The notes beneath the pieces are model-generated. The model was not told the origin of the DNA, searched no databases, and saw nothing but the letters and a program-made list of their open reading frames with translations. A DNA stretch of 32,118 bases from assembly GCA_015488335.1 (NCBI GenBank), contig WFNZ01000002.1, positions 1 to 32,118 on the forward strand, in the 5' to 3' direction. How positions within the stretch are numbered: the first letter of the stretch is position 1; each line of letters starts with the position of its first letter. The translations under genes were made by a program, and so were the position numbers. This DNA is from Thermovibrio sp. Lineage in GTDB: Bacteria; Aquificota; Aquificia; Desulfurobacteriales; Desulfurobacteriaceae. This document shows positions 9,460 to 17,102 of this stretch, one piece after another.

Positions 9460-10057
9460 CCATTACCTCCAAATTCTTGAAGTATTCCCTTACTTCGTCT
9501 GGCTTTCCACAGCTCTTTTTCCCTTCGGTACAGTAACCTAAATAGTAACAGTTGGGGCCTACGCTGTTGAATAGCTCTGGGAATTTTCCTCTAAGTACTC
9601 TTAACATTTTGATCGCCATTTTCCTTATTTCCCACTGAGCTCTCGTACAGGTTCTCAACCTCAAAAAGTGAACCATCTCTTCGCCGTTCATCGTAAAGAC
9701 AATTCTCGTTGAGCAGGCGTTAGGAAGAACAAAACGGGCGTCTTCTTTGGGAGCTCCTCCCTCAACAAATTCCTCGTAAGCCTTGCCTAAGAAAGACATA
9801 ATTCCTTCAAAGGAGTACCTCTTTCCATCTATCTCAACCTCTAAACCTTTAAGGCTCTCCGGCTCAACATAGGGAAAGTTTTTCATACTTACATATCTCT
9901 GGGACTGCTGGCTATAGGAGGCCGGCCTATGCCTCACAAGCTGGTGTGAGCAGGCCCTTGATATCCCGTCAACTAAAAAGGTAAAGGTTGAGTGGCGGAG
10001 GAGTTCTTTCTTCTCTGAAAGTTCAGGGTAGTTGTACGAGATAAGAAAAACCTTCAA
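9452..10057 (-). CDS. thyX: FAD-dependent thymidylate synthase ThyX
   Basis: The 201-residue protein carries the ThyX signature RHRPASYSQQSQRY (RHRxxSxxxxSxR, about residues 43-56), which binds FAD and dUMP. Downstream segments such as RIVFTMNGEEMVHFLRLRTC are also typical. ThyX methylates dUMP to dTMP using methylene-tetrahydrofolate and reduced FAD, replacing the classical ThyA; it is common in thermophiles and anaerobes. The start is TTG at 10057, chosen because a strong GGAGG sits seven bases before it and the protein opens with the family-typical MKVFLISYNYPE. A C-terminal NCYYLGYCTEGKKSCG segment adds several cysteines. The gene before it encodes dCMP deaminase, which makes its substrate. 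Confidence 0.95.
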   Translation of the reverse strand: MKVFLISYNYPELSEKKELLRHSTFTFLVDGISRACSHQLVRHRPASYSQQSQRYVSMKNFPYVEPESLKGLEVEIDGKRYSFEGIMSFLGKAYEEFVEGGAPKEDARFVLPNACSTRIVFTMNGEEMVHFLRLRTCTRAQWEIRKMAIKMLRVLRGKFPELFNSVGPNCYYLGYCTEGKKSCGKPDEVREYFKNLEVMDV

Positions 10058-10090
10058 GTGGAAACCTCCTCTGAATTACTGGGAGAGTAA

Positions 10091-10552
10091 TTATAAATCT
10101 TTGCCTTCTTCACCAAACTGAATAAGAGGAAGGTTGGCCTCTTTCGCTATCTCCTTTGCCAGCCAGTCTGGGTACCCCTCTCTATAGATAACTTTTGTTA
10201 TTCCTGCGTTTATCAACATTTTCACACACAGGGAACAGGGACAGTGGGTGCAGTAAAGGACAGAGCCTTTTGTTGAAACACCATGAAGGGCTGCCTGAAT
10301 TATTGCATTCTGCTCGGCATGAAGGCCTCTACACAGCTCGTGTCTTTCACCGCTTGGAATTCCCAATTTTTCCCTTAAACACCCAACCTCTTCCGGGTGT
10401 TTAAGACCGCTGGGGGGGCCGTTGTAACCGGTTGATATTATTCTTTTATCCTTAACCAAAACAGCTCCAACTTTTCTCCTTAAACAGGTGGAGCGGGTTG
10501 AGACCATCTGGGCTATAGACATGAAGTACTCGTCCCACGATGGCCTCGGCAA
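10091..10552 (-). CDS. Deoxycytidylate (dCMP) deaminase, ComEB-like
   Basis: The 153-residue protein has the zinc-site motifs of the cytidine/deoxycytidylate deaminase fold: HAEQNAI (His ligand plus catalytic Glu, near residue 76) and PCSLC (two Cys ligands, near residue 104). [20 protein letters not shown] and RPSWDEYFM are typical of dCMP deaminases. It converts dCMP to dUMP, the substrate of ThyX encoded 33 bases downstream; together they make dTMP. Translation starts at TTG 10552, directly after the TAA of the preceding membrane peptide gene, with a GGAGG inside that gene seven bases upstream. It is therefore coupled to the end of the cytochrome operon. Confidence 0.93.
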   Translation of the reverse strand: MPRPSWDEYFMSIAQMVSTRSTCLRRKVGAVLVKDKRIISTGYNGPPSGLKHPEEVGCLREKLGIPSGERHELCRGLHAEQNAIIQAALHGVSTKGSVLYCTHCPCSLCVKMLINAGITKVIYREGYPDWLAKEIAKEANLPLIQFGEEGKDL

Positions 10553-10684
10553 TTAGTGGCCTCCGAATATGTGGTGATAGGCGGTCATTATCAACGTTAT
10601 GAACATGAATATGTAAAGGATTATCTCAACAGAGGCTATCCACTTTCTGAATCCAAAAATTGTTCTCAGGGCTTTACTGGCCAT
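10553..10684 (-). CDS. Small single-helix membrane protein of unknown function (43 aa)
   Basis: ATG at 10684 is preceded by GGAGG five bases upstream, and the frame runs 43 codons to TAA at 10555-10553. The product opens MASKALRTIFGFRKWIASVE, then has one hydrophobic stretch (IILYIFMFITLIMTAYHH) and ends IFGGH. Basic residues before the helix suggest the N-terminus faces the cytoplasm. Two adjacent His residues at the helix end, and a terminal His, could touch heme or quinone sites, but that is speculative. I do not recognise a family. It is the last gene of the cytochrome cluster, eleven bases after the other small membrane gene, and may be a structural subunit of the cytochrome b complex. 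Confidence 0.7.
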   Translation of the reverse strand: MASKALRTIFGFRKWIASVEIILYIFMFITLIMTAYHHIFGGH

Positions 10685-10695
10685 CTCTTCCTCCG

Positions 10696-10845
10696 CTATA
10701 GCCACATAAAGATGGACTGTGCATACCAGTGGACGAACTTAACAAACCATACTCCCAGTATGGGAAGGAGCAGGATAGATAGAACTGCCGTTAGAACTAT
10801 CCACGCTTCCTTCTCTATATCCCTGGAGCTTACTTCCCTTGCCAT
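10696..10845 (-). CDS. Small NapE/TorE-like membrane protein (49 aa)
   Basis: ATG 10845 has a strong GGAGG six bases upstream and the frame ends at TAG 10698-10696. The product opens with a charged MAREVSSRDIEKEAW. One hydrophobic helix follows, with the pattern LLLPILGVWFVKFVHWYAQ. That pattern resembles NapE/TorE peptides (consensus like LFPILSVAFVGGYGFIVW), single-helix proteins found with periplasmic nitrate or TMAO reductase systems that contain NapC-type cytochromes. The similarity is by eye and short, so treat it as a suggestion. It lies ten bases after the 24-heme gene and before another single-helix gene. No napA is present here. Confidence 0.68.
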   Translation of the reverse strand: MAREVSSRDIEKEAWIVLTAVLSILLLPILGVWFVKFVHWYAQSIFMWL

Positions 10846-10855
10846 CCTTTACCTC

Positions 10856-13534
10856 CTACCTGTAAGAGGGCTTCTTGTGGTGAACTTTGTCTGTGTGGAA
10901 GAGCTTATACCTGTAGAGTGCGTCAAGCCCGTGACAGTCCACACAGATGCTTCCTTTAAGGTCTTTATTCCTCAAGAAGCTGTTAAGTGCGTTTCCTTCA
11001 ACAGGCCTGCCGGGAGCTTTTGTAGTCCATTTGCTCCACACGTGTGGGTCGTGACAGGTTTCACAGGTAATTTCTCCGCCAACGTGAACCTGTTTCCCAT
11101 CTTTAGTAAATATAGGCCAGTCTCCGCTTCTTCCTGGCCTGTCAAAGTTTCTTACAACAACGTCGCTGTGTGGGTGGTAGTAGTATTTCACGATCTTCTT
11201 GCTTCCTACGCCGCCCTTGCTGTGGCAGGTAAGGCAGTAGTTGGCCATTTTGTTGTCTGTAATGTTCTTAACGTCTGTAGCCCACAGGAGTTTGTCTTTA
11301 GCCCTGTGTGGAACGTGGCAGGCCGAACATACACCATCTTTAAGTACTTCTTCACCTAAAGCATTCTTAAAGTTCTTCTTGACGACCCTCATATCGTGGT
11401 CTGTTCCAACTACTCTTCCCTCTGTTGTGTGGCAGGCCGTGCAGAGGGCGCTGTCTCCTTCAACTGTATACCTTGTTAGTCTCTTTCTGTCAGCTCCGTT
11501 GTGTGGATCGTGGCAGGTTGCACAGTCCATTATTCCGATTTCACCCTTTTTAGCAGGGTGGCCAGTCATCTGGTTTATGAGAGGAAGTCTTGAGTTTTCT
11601 ATCATTGAGAGGTTCTTCTCAGTAACTTCACGTCCCATTGGGTGGGTGAACTTACCTATTGTCTTCTTTTCAGCCAACTTACCTTTTGCGTGGCAGGAGA
11701 AACAGAGTTTTTCTCCTATGGTTTCACCCTTACCCGGTTTCCTGTTCCAGAGGACTTTAAACTTCGGATTGTGTGGAGTGTGGCAGGCGGAACAGTTACC
11801 AAACTTAATCAGTTCTTCTCTCTGTTTTCTCGTTAGCTTAACGTCAGGGTTGTTTAGCAGGTCGTGGGAAGTTCCCTTAAGGTTTTCATCGGTATGGCAG
11901 GTTATACAGAGTTCCGAGTTGCCTTTTACAGGAATTCTCAGGAGAATTTCTTTATGTGTATGTGGGTCGTGGCAGGTTGCACAGGAAACCTTTTTACCCG
12001 GTAATTTATCTGTTGGGTTCTTAACACCAACGGGGTGTTCGTTGAAAACGCTCTGCTTGATTTTGTGTTTTGCCATTCCTTCAGGGTCGTGACATGCTAA
12101 ACAGAATCCGTCAACGGGCGGTTCCATAGGTGAGGTTTCACCGTAAACAACCCTTGAAAGGTATCCACCTTTTGCCTTGTGGACGTTGTGGCACGCCGCA
12201 CAATCTCCCCGCTTCCATCTTTTCTTATCAATCTCTCCGTGAGGACCGTTCTTAACGTCTGCCTCTTCCCTGTGGCATGTGTAACAGAGCTTCAGTCGGG
12301 GAGCTCTTAAGAACTTACCCTTTGGATTGTTGTCAAAGGAATGGTGTGGATCATGGCACGTTGTGCAGGCAAGCCTCTTTCCAGGAAGTGGCAGTTTCAG
12401 TTTTATCTTCTCTTTGAGCTCTTTACCTGTTGGGTGGGTTAGCGTTCCAACTGTTTCAATCTCTTTTCCGTCAACTATGTGGCCAGGATAGTGGCAGGAG
12501 AGACAGAGAATATCTGTTTGACCTTTGGCTTCAATTAGTGCTGCATAGTCAAAGGCATCTTCAGGTATAGACCTGCTCCAGAGTCTCCTTCCTTTAGCCT
12601 TGTGGGCTACGTGGCATGTCTTACAGGAGTTTCCATCTACATTGTGCTTTGTCCTGAGAACGGCCTTTTCCTGAATGTGGCAGAGAATACAGAGCTTTTT
12701 CTCTTCTGCAACTAAGAGGTGTTTGTTTTTCTCTTTGTGAACCTTGTGGCAGGTCATACACTCCACAGAGGATGTAATAGCCTTTTTCTCTTTGAAAACG
12801 GATATTTCAGCTCCCTTTGGAAATTTCTTATGTATCGGGTGGTTCCTGAAGTTGGGGTGCTCTTTGGAGTTAACGTTTTCAATATGGCAAACTGCGCAAA
12901 GCTGAGACCTGTCAACGGGCTCAATAAGGGACTTTTTAGCCCTACCCCTGTGGGGAGAGTGGCAGGATTCACACTGAACTTCTCGGTTTTTTGTTATCTT
13001 TCCACCTAATTTTTCAATTTCAAGAGCATATTCTACTTTTAGTTTGTCTTTTGTATCCTTTAAAATCGGGTGGTTCATGCCGTGTTCAGCATTTTCCTTG
13101 TGGCACTTCATACAGAGGGCGGAGTTAACGTTTGGCTCCCTCATAAACGTGTAGTCAAGCTTCTTCTCGCTACCCGTTTTTGTGTGTGGTGTATGGCACG
13201 TTCCACAGTAGAGTTTCCCGTTCAAAAGAGGAAAACCTTTGGGCATTTTGAAGTCTTCCGGGACTTTCTTATCCACAGGGTGAGAGAAGTGTTTAAAGCC
13301 TAAAAATGTAAGCCTGTCGTCGGCCATTGAGCCGTCGTGACAGGAGAGACACATTAACCTGTTGGCAGCTGTAAATGACTCAGTAGTTAGAAGTTTTGGA
13401 GATTTAACCTTTGCCTCAAGGAGCCAGTTTTCATGGCAAACCAGACACTCTTTCTTCATACTCTTTTTGAGCTTTGCCTCTGAAACTCCCGGAACGATTA
13501 AAACGCTTAAAAGGACAAGAAGTGATTTCCTCAT
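10856..13534 (-). CDS. Large secreted 24-heme c-type cytochrome
   Basis: The 892-residue protein has a signal peptide (MRKSLLVLLSVLIVPGVSEA) and 24 CxxCH heme-binding motifs by count, about one per 37 residues. Many are followed by a second His (CHDPH, CHTPH, CHVAH), the doubled-CXXCH pattern in which neighbouring hemes stack. There is no lipobox, membrane anchor or CxxCK, so no sign of a nitrite-reductase active site. It starts at ATG 13534, sharing one base with the stop of the NHL gene (TAATG). Related giant cytochromes serve as electron reservoirs or wires in metal reducers. Its place in an operon with a barrel protein and cytochrome b suggests the outermost or periplasm-spanning part of an electron conduit. 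It contains no GGAGCTCC palindrome. Heme count and export are clear; exact location and partner are inference. Confidence 0.93.
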   Translation of the reverse strand: MRKSLLVLLSVLIVPGVSEAKLKKSMKKECLVCHENWLLEAKVKSPKLLTTESFTAANRLMCLSCHDGSMADDRLTFLGFKHFSHPVDKKVPEDFKMPKGFPLLNGKLYCGTCHTPHTKTGSEKKLDYTFMREPNVNSALCMKCHKENAEHGMNHPILKDTKDKLKVEYALEIEKLGGKITKNREVQCESCHSPHRGRAKKSLIEPVDRSQLCAVCHIENVNSKEHPNFRNHPIHKKFPKGAEISVFKEKKAITSSVECMTCHKVHKEKNKHLLVAEEKKLCILCHIQEKAVLRTKHNVDGNSCKTCHVAHKAKGRRLWSRSIPEDAFDYAALIEAKGQTDILCLSCHYPGHIVDGKEIETVGTLTHPTGKELKEKIKLKLPLPGKRLACTTCHDPHHSFDNNPKGKFLRAPRLKLCYTCHREEADVKNGPHGEIDKKRWKRGDCAACHNVHKAKGGYLSRVVYGETSPMEPPVDGFCLACHDPEGMAKHKIKQSVFNEHPVGVKNPTDKLPGKKVSCATCHDPHTHKEILLRIPVKGNSELCITCHTDENLKGTSHDLLNNPDVKLTRKQREELIKFGNCSACHTPHNPKFKVLWNRKPGKGETIGEKLCFSCHAKGKLAEKKTIGKFTHPMGREVTEKNLSMIENSRLPLINQMTGHPAKKGEIGIMDCATCHDPHNGADRKRLTRYTVEGDSALCTACHTTEGRVVGTDHDMRVVKKNFKNALGEEVLKDGVCSACHVPHRAKDKLLWATDVKNITDNKMANYCLTCHSKGGVGSKKIVKYYYHPHSDVVVRNFDRPGRSGDWPIFTKDGKQVHVGGEITCETCHDPHVWSKWTTKAPGRPVEGNALNSFLRNKDLKGSICVDCHGLDALYRYKLFHTDKVHHKKPSYR

Positions 13535-14340
13535 TACTTGACCCCTTGAATCTTAAATGTAAGGACTCTGTTTTTCAGAGGTTCTAAGACGAAAACCTCT
13601 CCTTTGTAGCACGCTACTGCTGTGGGATAGTAGAGTCCTTTCGCCAGAACTTTTTCAAAACCACCGTAGATGTCAAAAAGCTGAACTGCTCCTGTAATGG
13701 CGTCTGATACTGCAACCGTTCCGTTTCCGCAGTATGCAACGCTCTTAGGCCTGAAGAGGTCTCCTTCCTCTATTCCAAAAACTCCGAAGCTGTTTACGTA
13801 GTTGCCGTCTTTATCAAATTCCTGTATTCTTGCGTTCACTGAATCAACAACGAAAACAAGCTTTTTAGAGCTGTCTGCCATGAAAATTCCCACGAAGTTT
13901 CCGGGAGCACTTCCCTTTCCTCCTACGCTCTTTATGATTTTTCCGTTTAAGTCGTATATGTCTAAAGATTCTGTTTTCCCGTCTGTAATAAAGAGTCTGT
14001 CTTTTAATTTTGCTACATCAATTGGTCTTCCCTTCAGGCTGAAGGTCTTTTCAATATCTCCTGTTTCGTCAAGAACGTAAAGTTTCCCTTTCTGGCTGGT
14101 TACGTAGAGCAGGCCGTCCTTTGCCGCTATTCCAAATGGGGAGTCCAGTTTGATGTCTGTAAGGTGTTGACCGTAGAGGTCGTACACTGCTATTCTGTTG
14201 TTGAGTCCATCTACAACATAAAGCTTCCCGTTTGAAACGGCTATGTCAGAAGGGAACTTCCAGTTTCCCTTTATCTCTCCTGATAGAGCTCCCAAGGAAG
14301 TTGCTATTAAAAAGATGATAGCTATAGCGAATTTCCTCAT
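13534..14340 (-). CDS. Secreted NHL-repeat beta-propeller protein
   Basis: I start at ATG 14340 (268 residues), eight bases after a GGGG-type ribosome site; an in-frame GTG at 14349 is the alternative. The signal peptide is MRKFAIAIIFLIATSLGALSG. The mature part is made of about six repeats of the NHL type, each like FPSDIAVSNGKLYVVDGLNN or RPKSVAYCGNGTVAVSDAI, enough for one six-bladed propeller. It has no heme motif. Propeller proteins are frequent partners in operons of extracellular multiheme cytochromes, where they are thought to help assembly or contact the cytochromes. It lies between the tri-heme and 24-heme genes and shares a base with the latter. The role is inference. Confidence 0.88.
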   Translation of the reverse strand: MRKFAIAIIFLIATSLGALSGEIKGNWKFPSDIAVSNGKLYVVDGLNNRIAVYDLYGQHLTDIKLDSPFGIAAKDGLLYVTSQKGKLYVLDETGDIEKTFSLKGRPIDVAKLKDRLFITDGKTESLDIYDLNGKIIKSVGGKGSAPGNFVGIFMADSSKKLVFVVDSVNARIQEFDKDGNYVNSFGVFGIEEGDLFRPKSVAYCGNGTVAVSDAITGAVQLFDIYGGFEKVLAKGLYYPTAVACYKGEVFVLEPLKNRVLTFKIQGVK

Positions 14341-14352
14341 TACTTTCACCCC

Positions 14353-15066
14353 TTACCAGATAAATTTGGGGAAATGGATTGTCTTGTATTCCTCAAGACC
14401 TTTAACTATCTCATTGTGTTCAAGGTCTTTAACCCTTTCCTCGCTAAAGCCAAGTGCTCTAAAGTCCAGTTTTCCATTTACTTTATGGCAGTCATCACAC
14501 TTAAGAGGATGGTCTGTAAGAGCATTGTGCATTTTCGCTACGGCAGTAACGTCCTTTAACAGGTTTTCGTTGCCTTTTAACGGTATTTCAATGGGTTGGC
14601 CGTTGTAAACAGGAACGATCTTAGCGTTGCTGTTTTCTCCTGAGAGCATTACTCTGTTGCCAACTTTTATATACTTTAGGCCGTAGAAGTCTCCTTTTTT
14701 GAGGAGAACAACTTTATCGCCTTTTATCTCAGCCCAGCTGTAGGTTACTCCTGTTTTAACAAAGTGGCACACGTTACAGCTCATGAACGTTCCGTGGGCG
14801 TTGTAAAACGGCGAGAACTTCTTGTCTTTCTTATGAGCAGCAAACGTGTGGCAGGCGCTGCAGACGTCGTTCATCTCGTACTTGTACGCGTTTGGAGAGT
14901 GAAACGGCTTGGGGTACTCCTTAAGGTTGGGGAGCTCCGGCCTCTCAAACTCCTTTAACTTCTGCTTCCACTCTGCTGTGTTGTTTGCAGGAGCCGAGAG
15001 GAGCGGGTTCTCAGCTGCAAAAGCTGCTGCAGGTATTAGCAGAGCCGCTATTAGCAACTTCCTCAT
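14353..15066 (-). CDS. Periplasmic tri-heme c-type cytochrome
   Basis: The 237-residue product has a signal peptide (MRKLLIAALLIPAAAFA) and three CxxCH motifs: CSACH near residue 69, CNVCH near residue 97 and CDDCH near residue 190. Between the second and third is a stretch of about 90 residues without heme (YSWAEIKGDKVVLLKKG onward) that looks like a small beta domain. This layout, two close hemes and one distant, is similar to small cytochromes paired with a membrane cytochrome b of quinol-oxidising modules. The ATG at 15066 shares a base with the stop of the cytochrome b gene, so they are probably made together. No close family recognised. Confidence 0.88.
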   Translation of the reverse strand: MRKLLIAALLIPAAAFAAENPLLSAPANNTAEWKQKLKEFERPELPNLKEYPKPFHSPNAYKYEMNDVCSACHTFAAHKKDKKFSPFYNAHGTFMSCNVCHFVKTGVTYSWAEIKGDKVVLLKKGDFYGLKYIKVGNRVMLSGENSNAKIVPVYNGQPIEIPLKGNENLLKDVTAVAKMHNALTDHPLKCDDCHKVNGKLDFRALGFSEERVKDLEHNEIVKGLEEYKTIHFPKFIW

Positions 15067-15998
15067 TATTCGTTCCTCCCTTCTACTTCCTTCTCAAGAA
15101 GGTGGTGAGCGTATTCGTGCATCTTATCAATCATCTCCTCTTCAGGGAGCTTTTCAACTTCAAGAACAAATTGGTATCTCTCCTTCAAGAACGGATACTT
15201 CTCTAAAAGATGTGGCTCGTTTTCGGCAACTGCCTTAATGATTCTCCTGTAACTCCTCGGTCTCTCCTCAATCCACTCAACTTCAGAGGCAGTTCCTGTA
15301 AGCCATATCCAGTCCATCGGGAACTTGTTGGGGCCGTAGTGAACCATGTACATGTGAACTAAAGCGATCCATCCAAGTGCCAGAACGGCTTCGTCTGAAT
15401 GCATCAGATAGGCAATCTGTATAGTTTCAGGAGGCAGGTGGAGGAAGCCTGTGAAAACCTCTGGAAGCCAGAGTATCCATCCTGTAATACCGATTGCAAG
15501 CATACCCCAACCGACTGCCCAGAAGTCAAATTTATCAACCCAGATGTATTCGTCCCAGTCTGGTGGAACCTTTCTAAACCCTAACAGGTATTTGACGTAG
15601 TGGACGAAAGTTATGTCTGTTGGTCCTGGAACGATTTTGAAGTAACCGAAGAAGTCCTTCTTGGCAAGGTCCCAGTTTGCTATAAGGATGAGGATAAGGT
15701 AGAGAACAGTGAGGAGGAAGTCTGAGAACATAATGAATCCGGATACTCTATGAATTGTCATTTCGCCAGCTATTCCGCCCAGCAATTCTATGATTGGCTT
15801 TGCCCATGCTGTGTTGTAGAACTTTAGTGGATATCCCGTAATTATCTGCCATATGAACGTTGAGAAAATTCCAACGTGGAGGAGTCTCTGGAAGAGTGTG
15901 AACTTCTGTATCATTATCTTCTCACCGTCTACGATGAGAAGCTTATCCTGTTCGGCTCTTACTCTGAAGGTTCTTTTAAAGGATTCCCAGAGTCCCAT
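15066..15998 (-). CDS. Di-heme cytochrome b, membrane quinol-reacting subunit
   Basis: The 310-residue protein has four strong hydrophobic segments (about 40-55, 83-107, 155-178, 195-219) and His residues placed as heme b ligands: H41 (LLHVG), H83 (MTIHRVSG), H200 (YLMHSDE), H215 and H220 (ALVHMYMVH). This is the pattern of the formate dehydrogenase gamma / thiosulfate reductase PhsC / Ni-Fe hydrogenase cytochrome b group. These exchange electrons between the quinone pool and periplasmic c-type or Fe-S subunits. The N-terminal 30 and C-terminal 80 residues are charged and soluble. It sits in the middle of the operon and overlaps genes on both sides by one base (TAATG). It is the probable entry point for electrons from menaquinol. 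Confidence 0.9.
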   Translation of the reverse strand: MGLWESFKRTFRVRAEQDKLLIVDGEKIMIQKFTLFQRLLHVGIFSTFIWQIITGYPLKFYNTAWAKPIIELLGGIAGEMTIHRVSGFIMFSDFLLTVLYLILILIANWDLAKKDFFGYFKIVPGPTDITFVHYVKYLLGFRKVPPDWDEYIWVDKFDFWAVGWGMLAIGITGWILWLPEVFTGFLHLPPETIQIAYLMHSDEAVLALGWIALVHMYMVHYGPNKFPMDWIWLTGTASEVEWIEERPRSYRRIIKAVAENEPHLLEKYPFLKERYQFVLEVEKLPEEEMIDKMHEYAHHLLEKEVEGRNE

Positions 15999-17092
15999 TA
16001 GTGCTTCCTCCTCAGGTTTTTAAGAAGGTCAAGTCCAACGATGGTAACTGCAAAGAGGAGTGTTCCCGTTGTGAGCCAGAACATGAAATCTTCAACTATC
16101 TTTACTATTTTCTGGCCTAAAGAGTCTGGAATGGGGTGCATGTGAACCCACTTCGTAGTGGCAAAGTTCTTCATATGGTCTTTAGGAGCAAGTGGGTGGC
16201 ACTCTGTTGAGCGGCCACAGGTAAGTTCTATGTTCTTTGGGTTGATTGAAGAGCGGGGATCGTCCTTGTGGAAGATGTCGTGGAAGTTTCCATCTTTGTT
16301 CGTATGGCAGTCTAAACAGTCTGCCGCCCTTGTATCGTTCCTGTCTAAGTAGAGCATCTTTGCGTGCATGGTTACTTTGTAGGACTCAACGGCAGTTAAG
16401 ACGTGTTCCCTCTTAAACTTATCGTGGATTCCCTCTATATCAAGGGCTTTTTCCATCTTCTTCTCGTTTTCGTGACAGGAGGCACAGAGCTCCACAATCT
16501 CCCAGCCATCACGCCTGGTCTTAATAAACTGGTGTGTAAACCCGTTTTTAATGATCGGAATTGGCTCTCTGCTTGCAACGTGTGAGAGCCTGTCTTTTAT
16601 CCAGTCCTTGTTCTGGTGACAGATTGAACACCTGTCAAAGCTCATCTTCATAGACTCAAGTTTTGTAACGTCTACAAGGAGCCTGTTTGTGTGGCAGTAA
16701 GAACAGTAGGGGTAGATATCAGGGGCTTTCTCGTAGTTCTTCCCGTGGACGCTCTCCTTCCAGGTCTCGTAGACCTTTTCGTGGGAGAAGGGTTTTTTCG
16801 TTGACGGGTCAACTACGTGGCACTTTGTGGCACAGTTTACCTTAGCGTTCTCAGGTTTGTGGGGATACTGCTCAATCTTCGTGTGGCACTCTGTACACCC
16901 CACATTCCTGTGGATTGAGTGGGCAAATAGTGCGTCTGAGATACTGCAGTCTTCCACTTTGTTCTCTTTATTAACGATGGAAAGCCCTTTCAGCCTGTGG
17001 CACTTTAAACACCCATCATCTGTTATTCCCATTCCAAGGGCTGTTCCCGTAATGGCGATTGCCCCTGTTAGTCCTAATATGAAGGCTTTCAC
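15998..17092 (-). CDS. Membrane-anchored multiheme cytochrome with two non-standard heme motifs
   Basis: The 364-residue protein starts at GTG 17092, has an N-terminal signal (MKAFILGLTGAIAITGTALG) and one C-terminal membrane helix (WLTTGTLLFAVTIVGL) followed by basic residues, so it is anchored with hemes in the periplasm. Six CxxCH sites are present: CLKCH, CTECH, CSYCH, CSICH, CASCH and CLDCH. Two spaced variants are also seen: CATKCH (CX3CH) and CGRSTECH (CX5CH). If both bind heme the total is eight. Numerous isolated His residues could be distal ligands. The gene overlaps cytochrome b by one base, and together they look like a quinol:cytochrome c module, with this protein taking electrons from heme b. 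No CxxCK active-site motif is present. Confidence 0.9.
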   Translation of the reverse strand: MKAFILGLTGAIAITGTALGMGITDDGCLKCHRLKGLSIVNKENKVEDCSISDALFAHSIHRNVGCTECHTKIEQYPHKPENAKVNCATKCHVVDPSTKKPFSHEKVYETWKESVHGKNYEKAPDIYPYCSYCHTNRLLVDVTKLESMKMSFDRCSICHQNKDWIKDRLSHVASREPIPIIKNGFTHQFIKTRRDGWEIVELCASCHENEKKMEKALDIEGIHDKFKREHVLTAVESYKVTMHAKMLYLDRNDTRAADCLDCHTNKDGNFHDIFHKDDPRSSINPKNIELTCGRSTECHPLAPKDHMKNFATTKWVHMHPIPDSLGQKIVKIVEDFMFWLTTGTLLFAVTIVGLDLLKNLRRKH

Positions 17093-17102
17093 TCTCTACC
17101 CC

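Noticed and set aside
10556-12092. Long plus-strand open frames opposite the 24-heme gene
   Set aside because: They are mirror frames produced by the repeated Cys and His codons of the cytochrome; no ribosome sites, and the minus-strand gene is certain.
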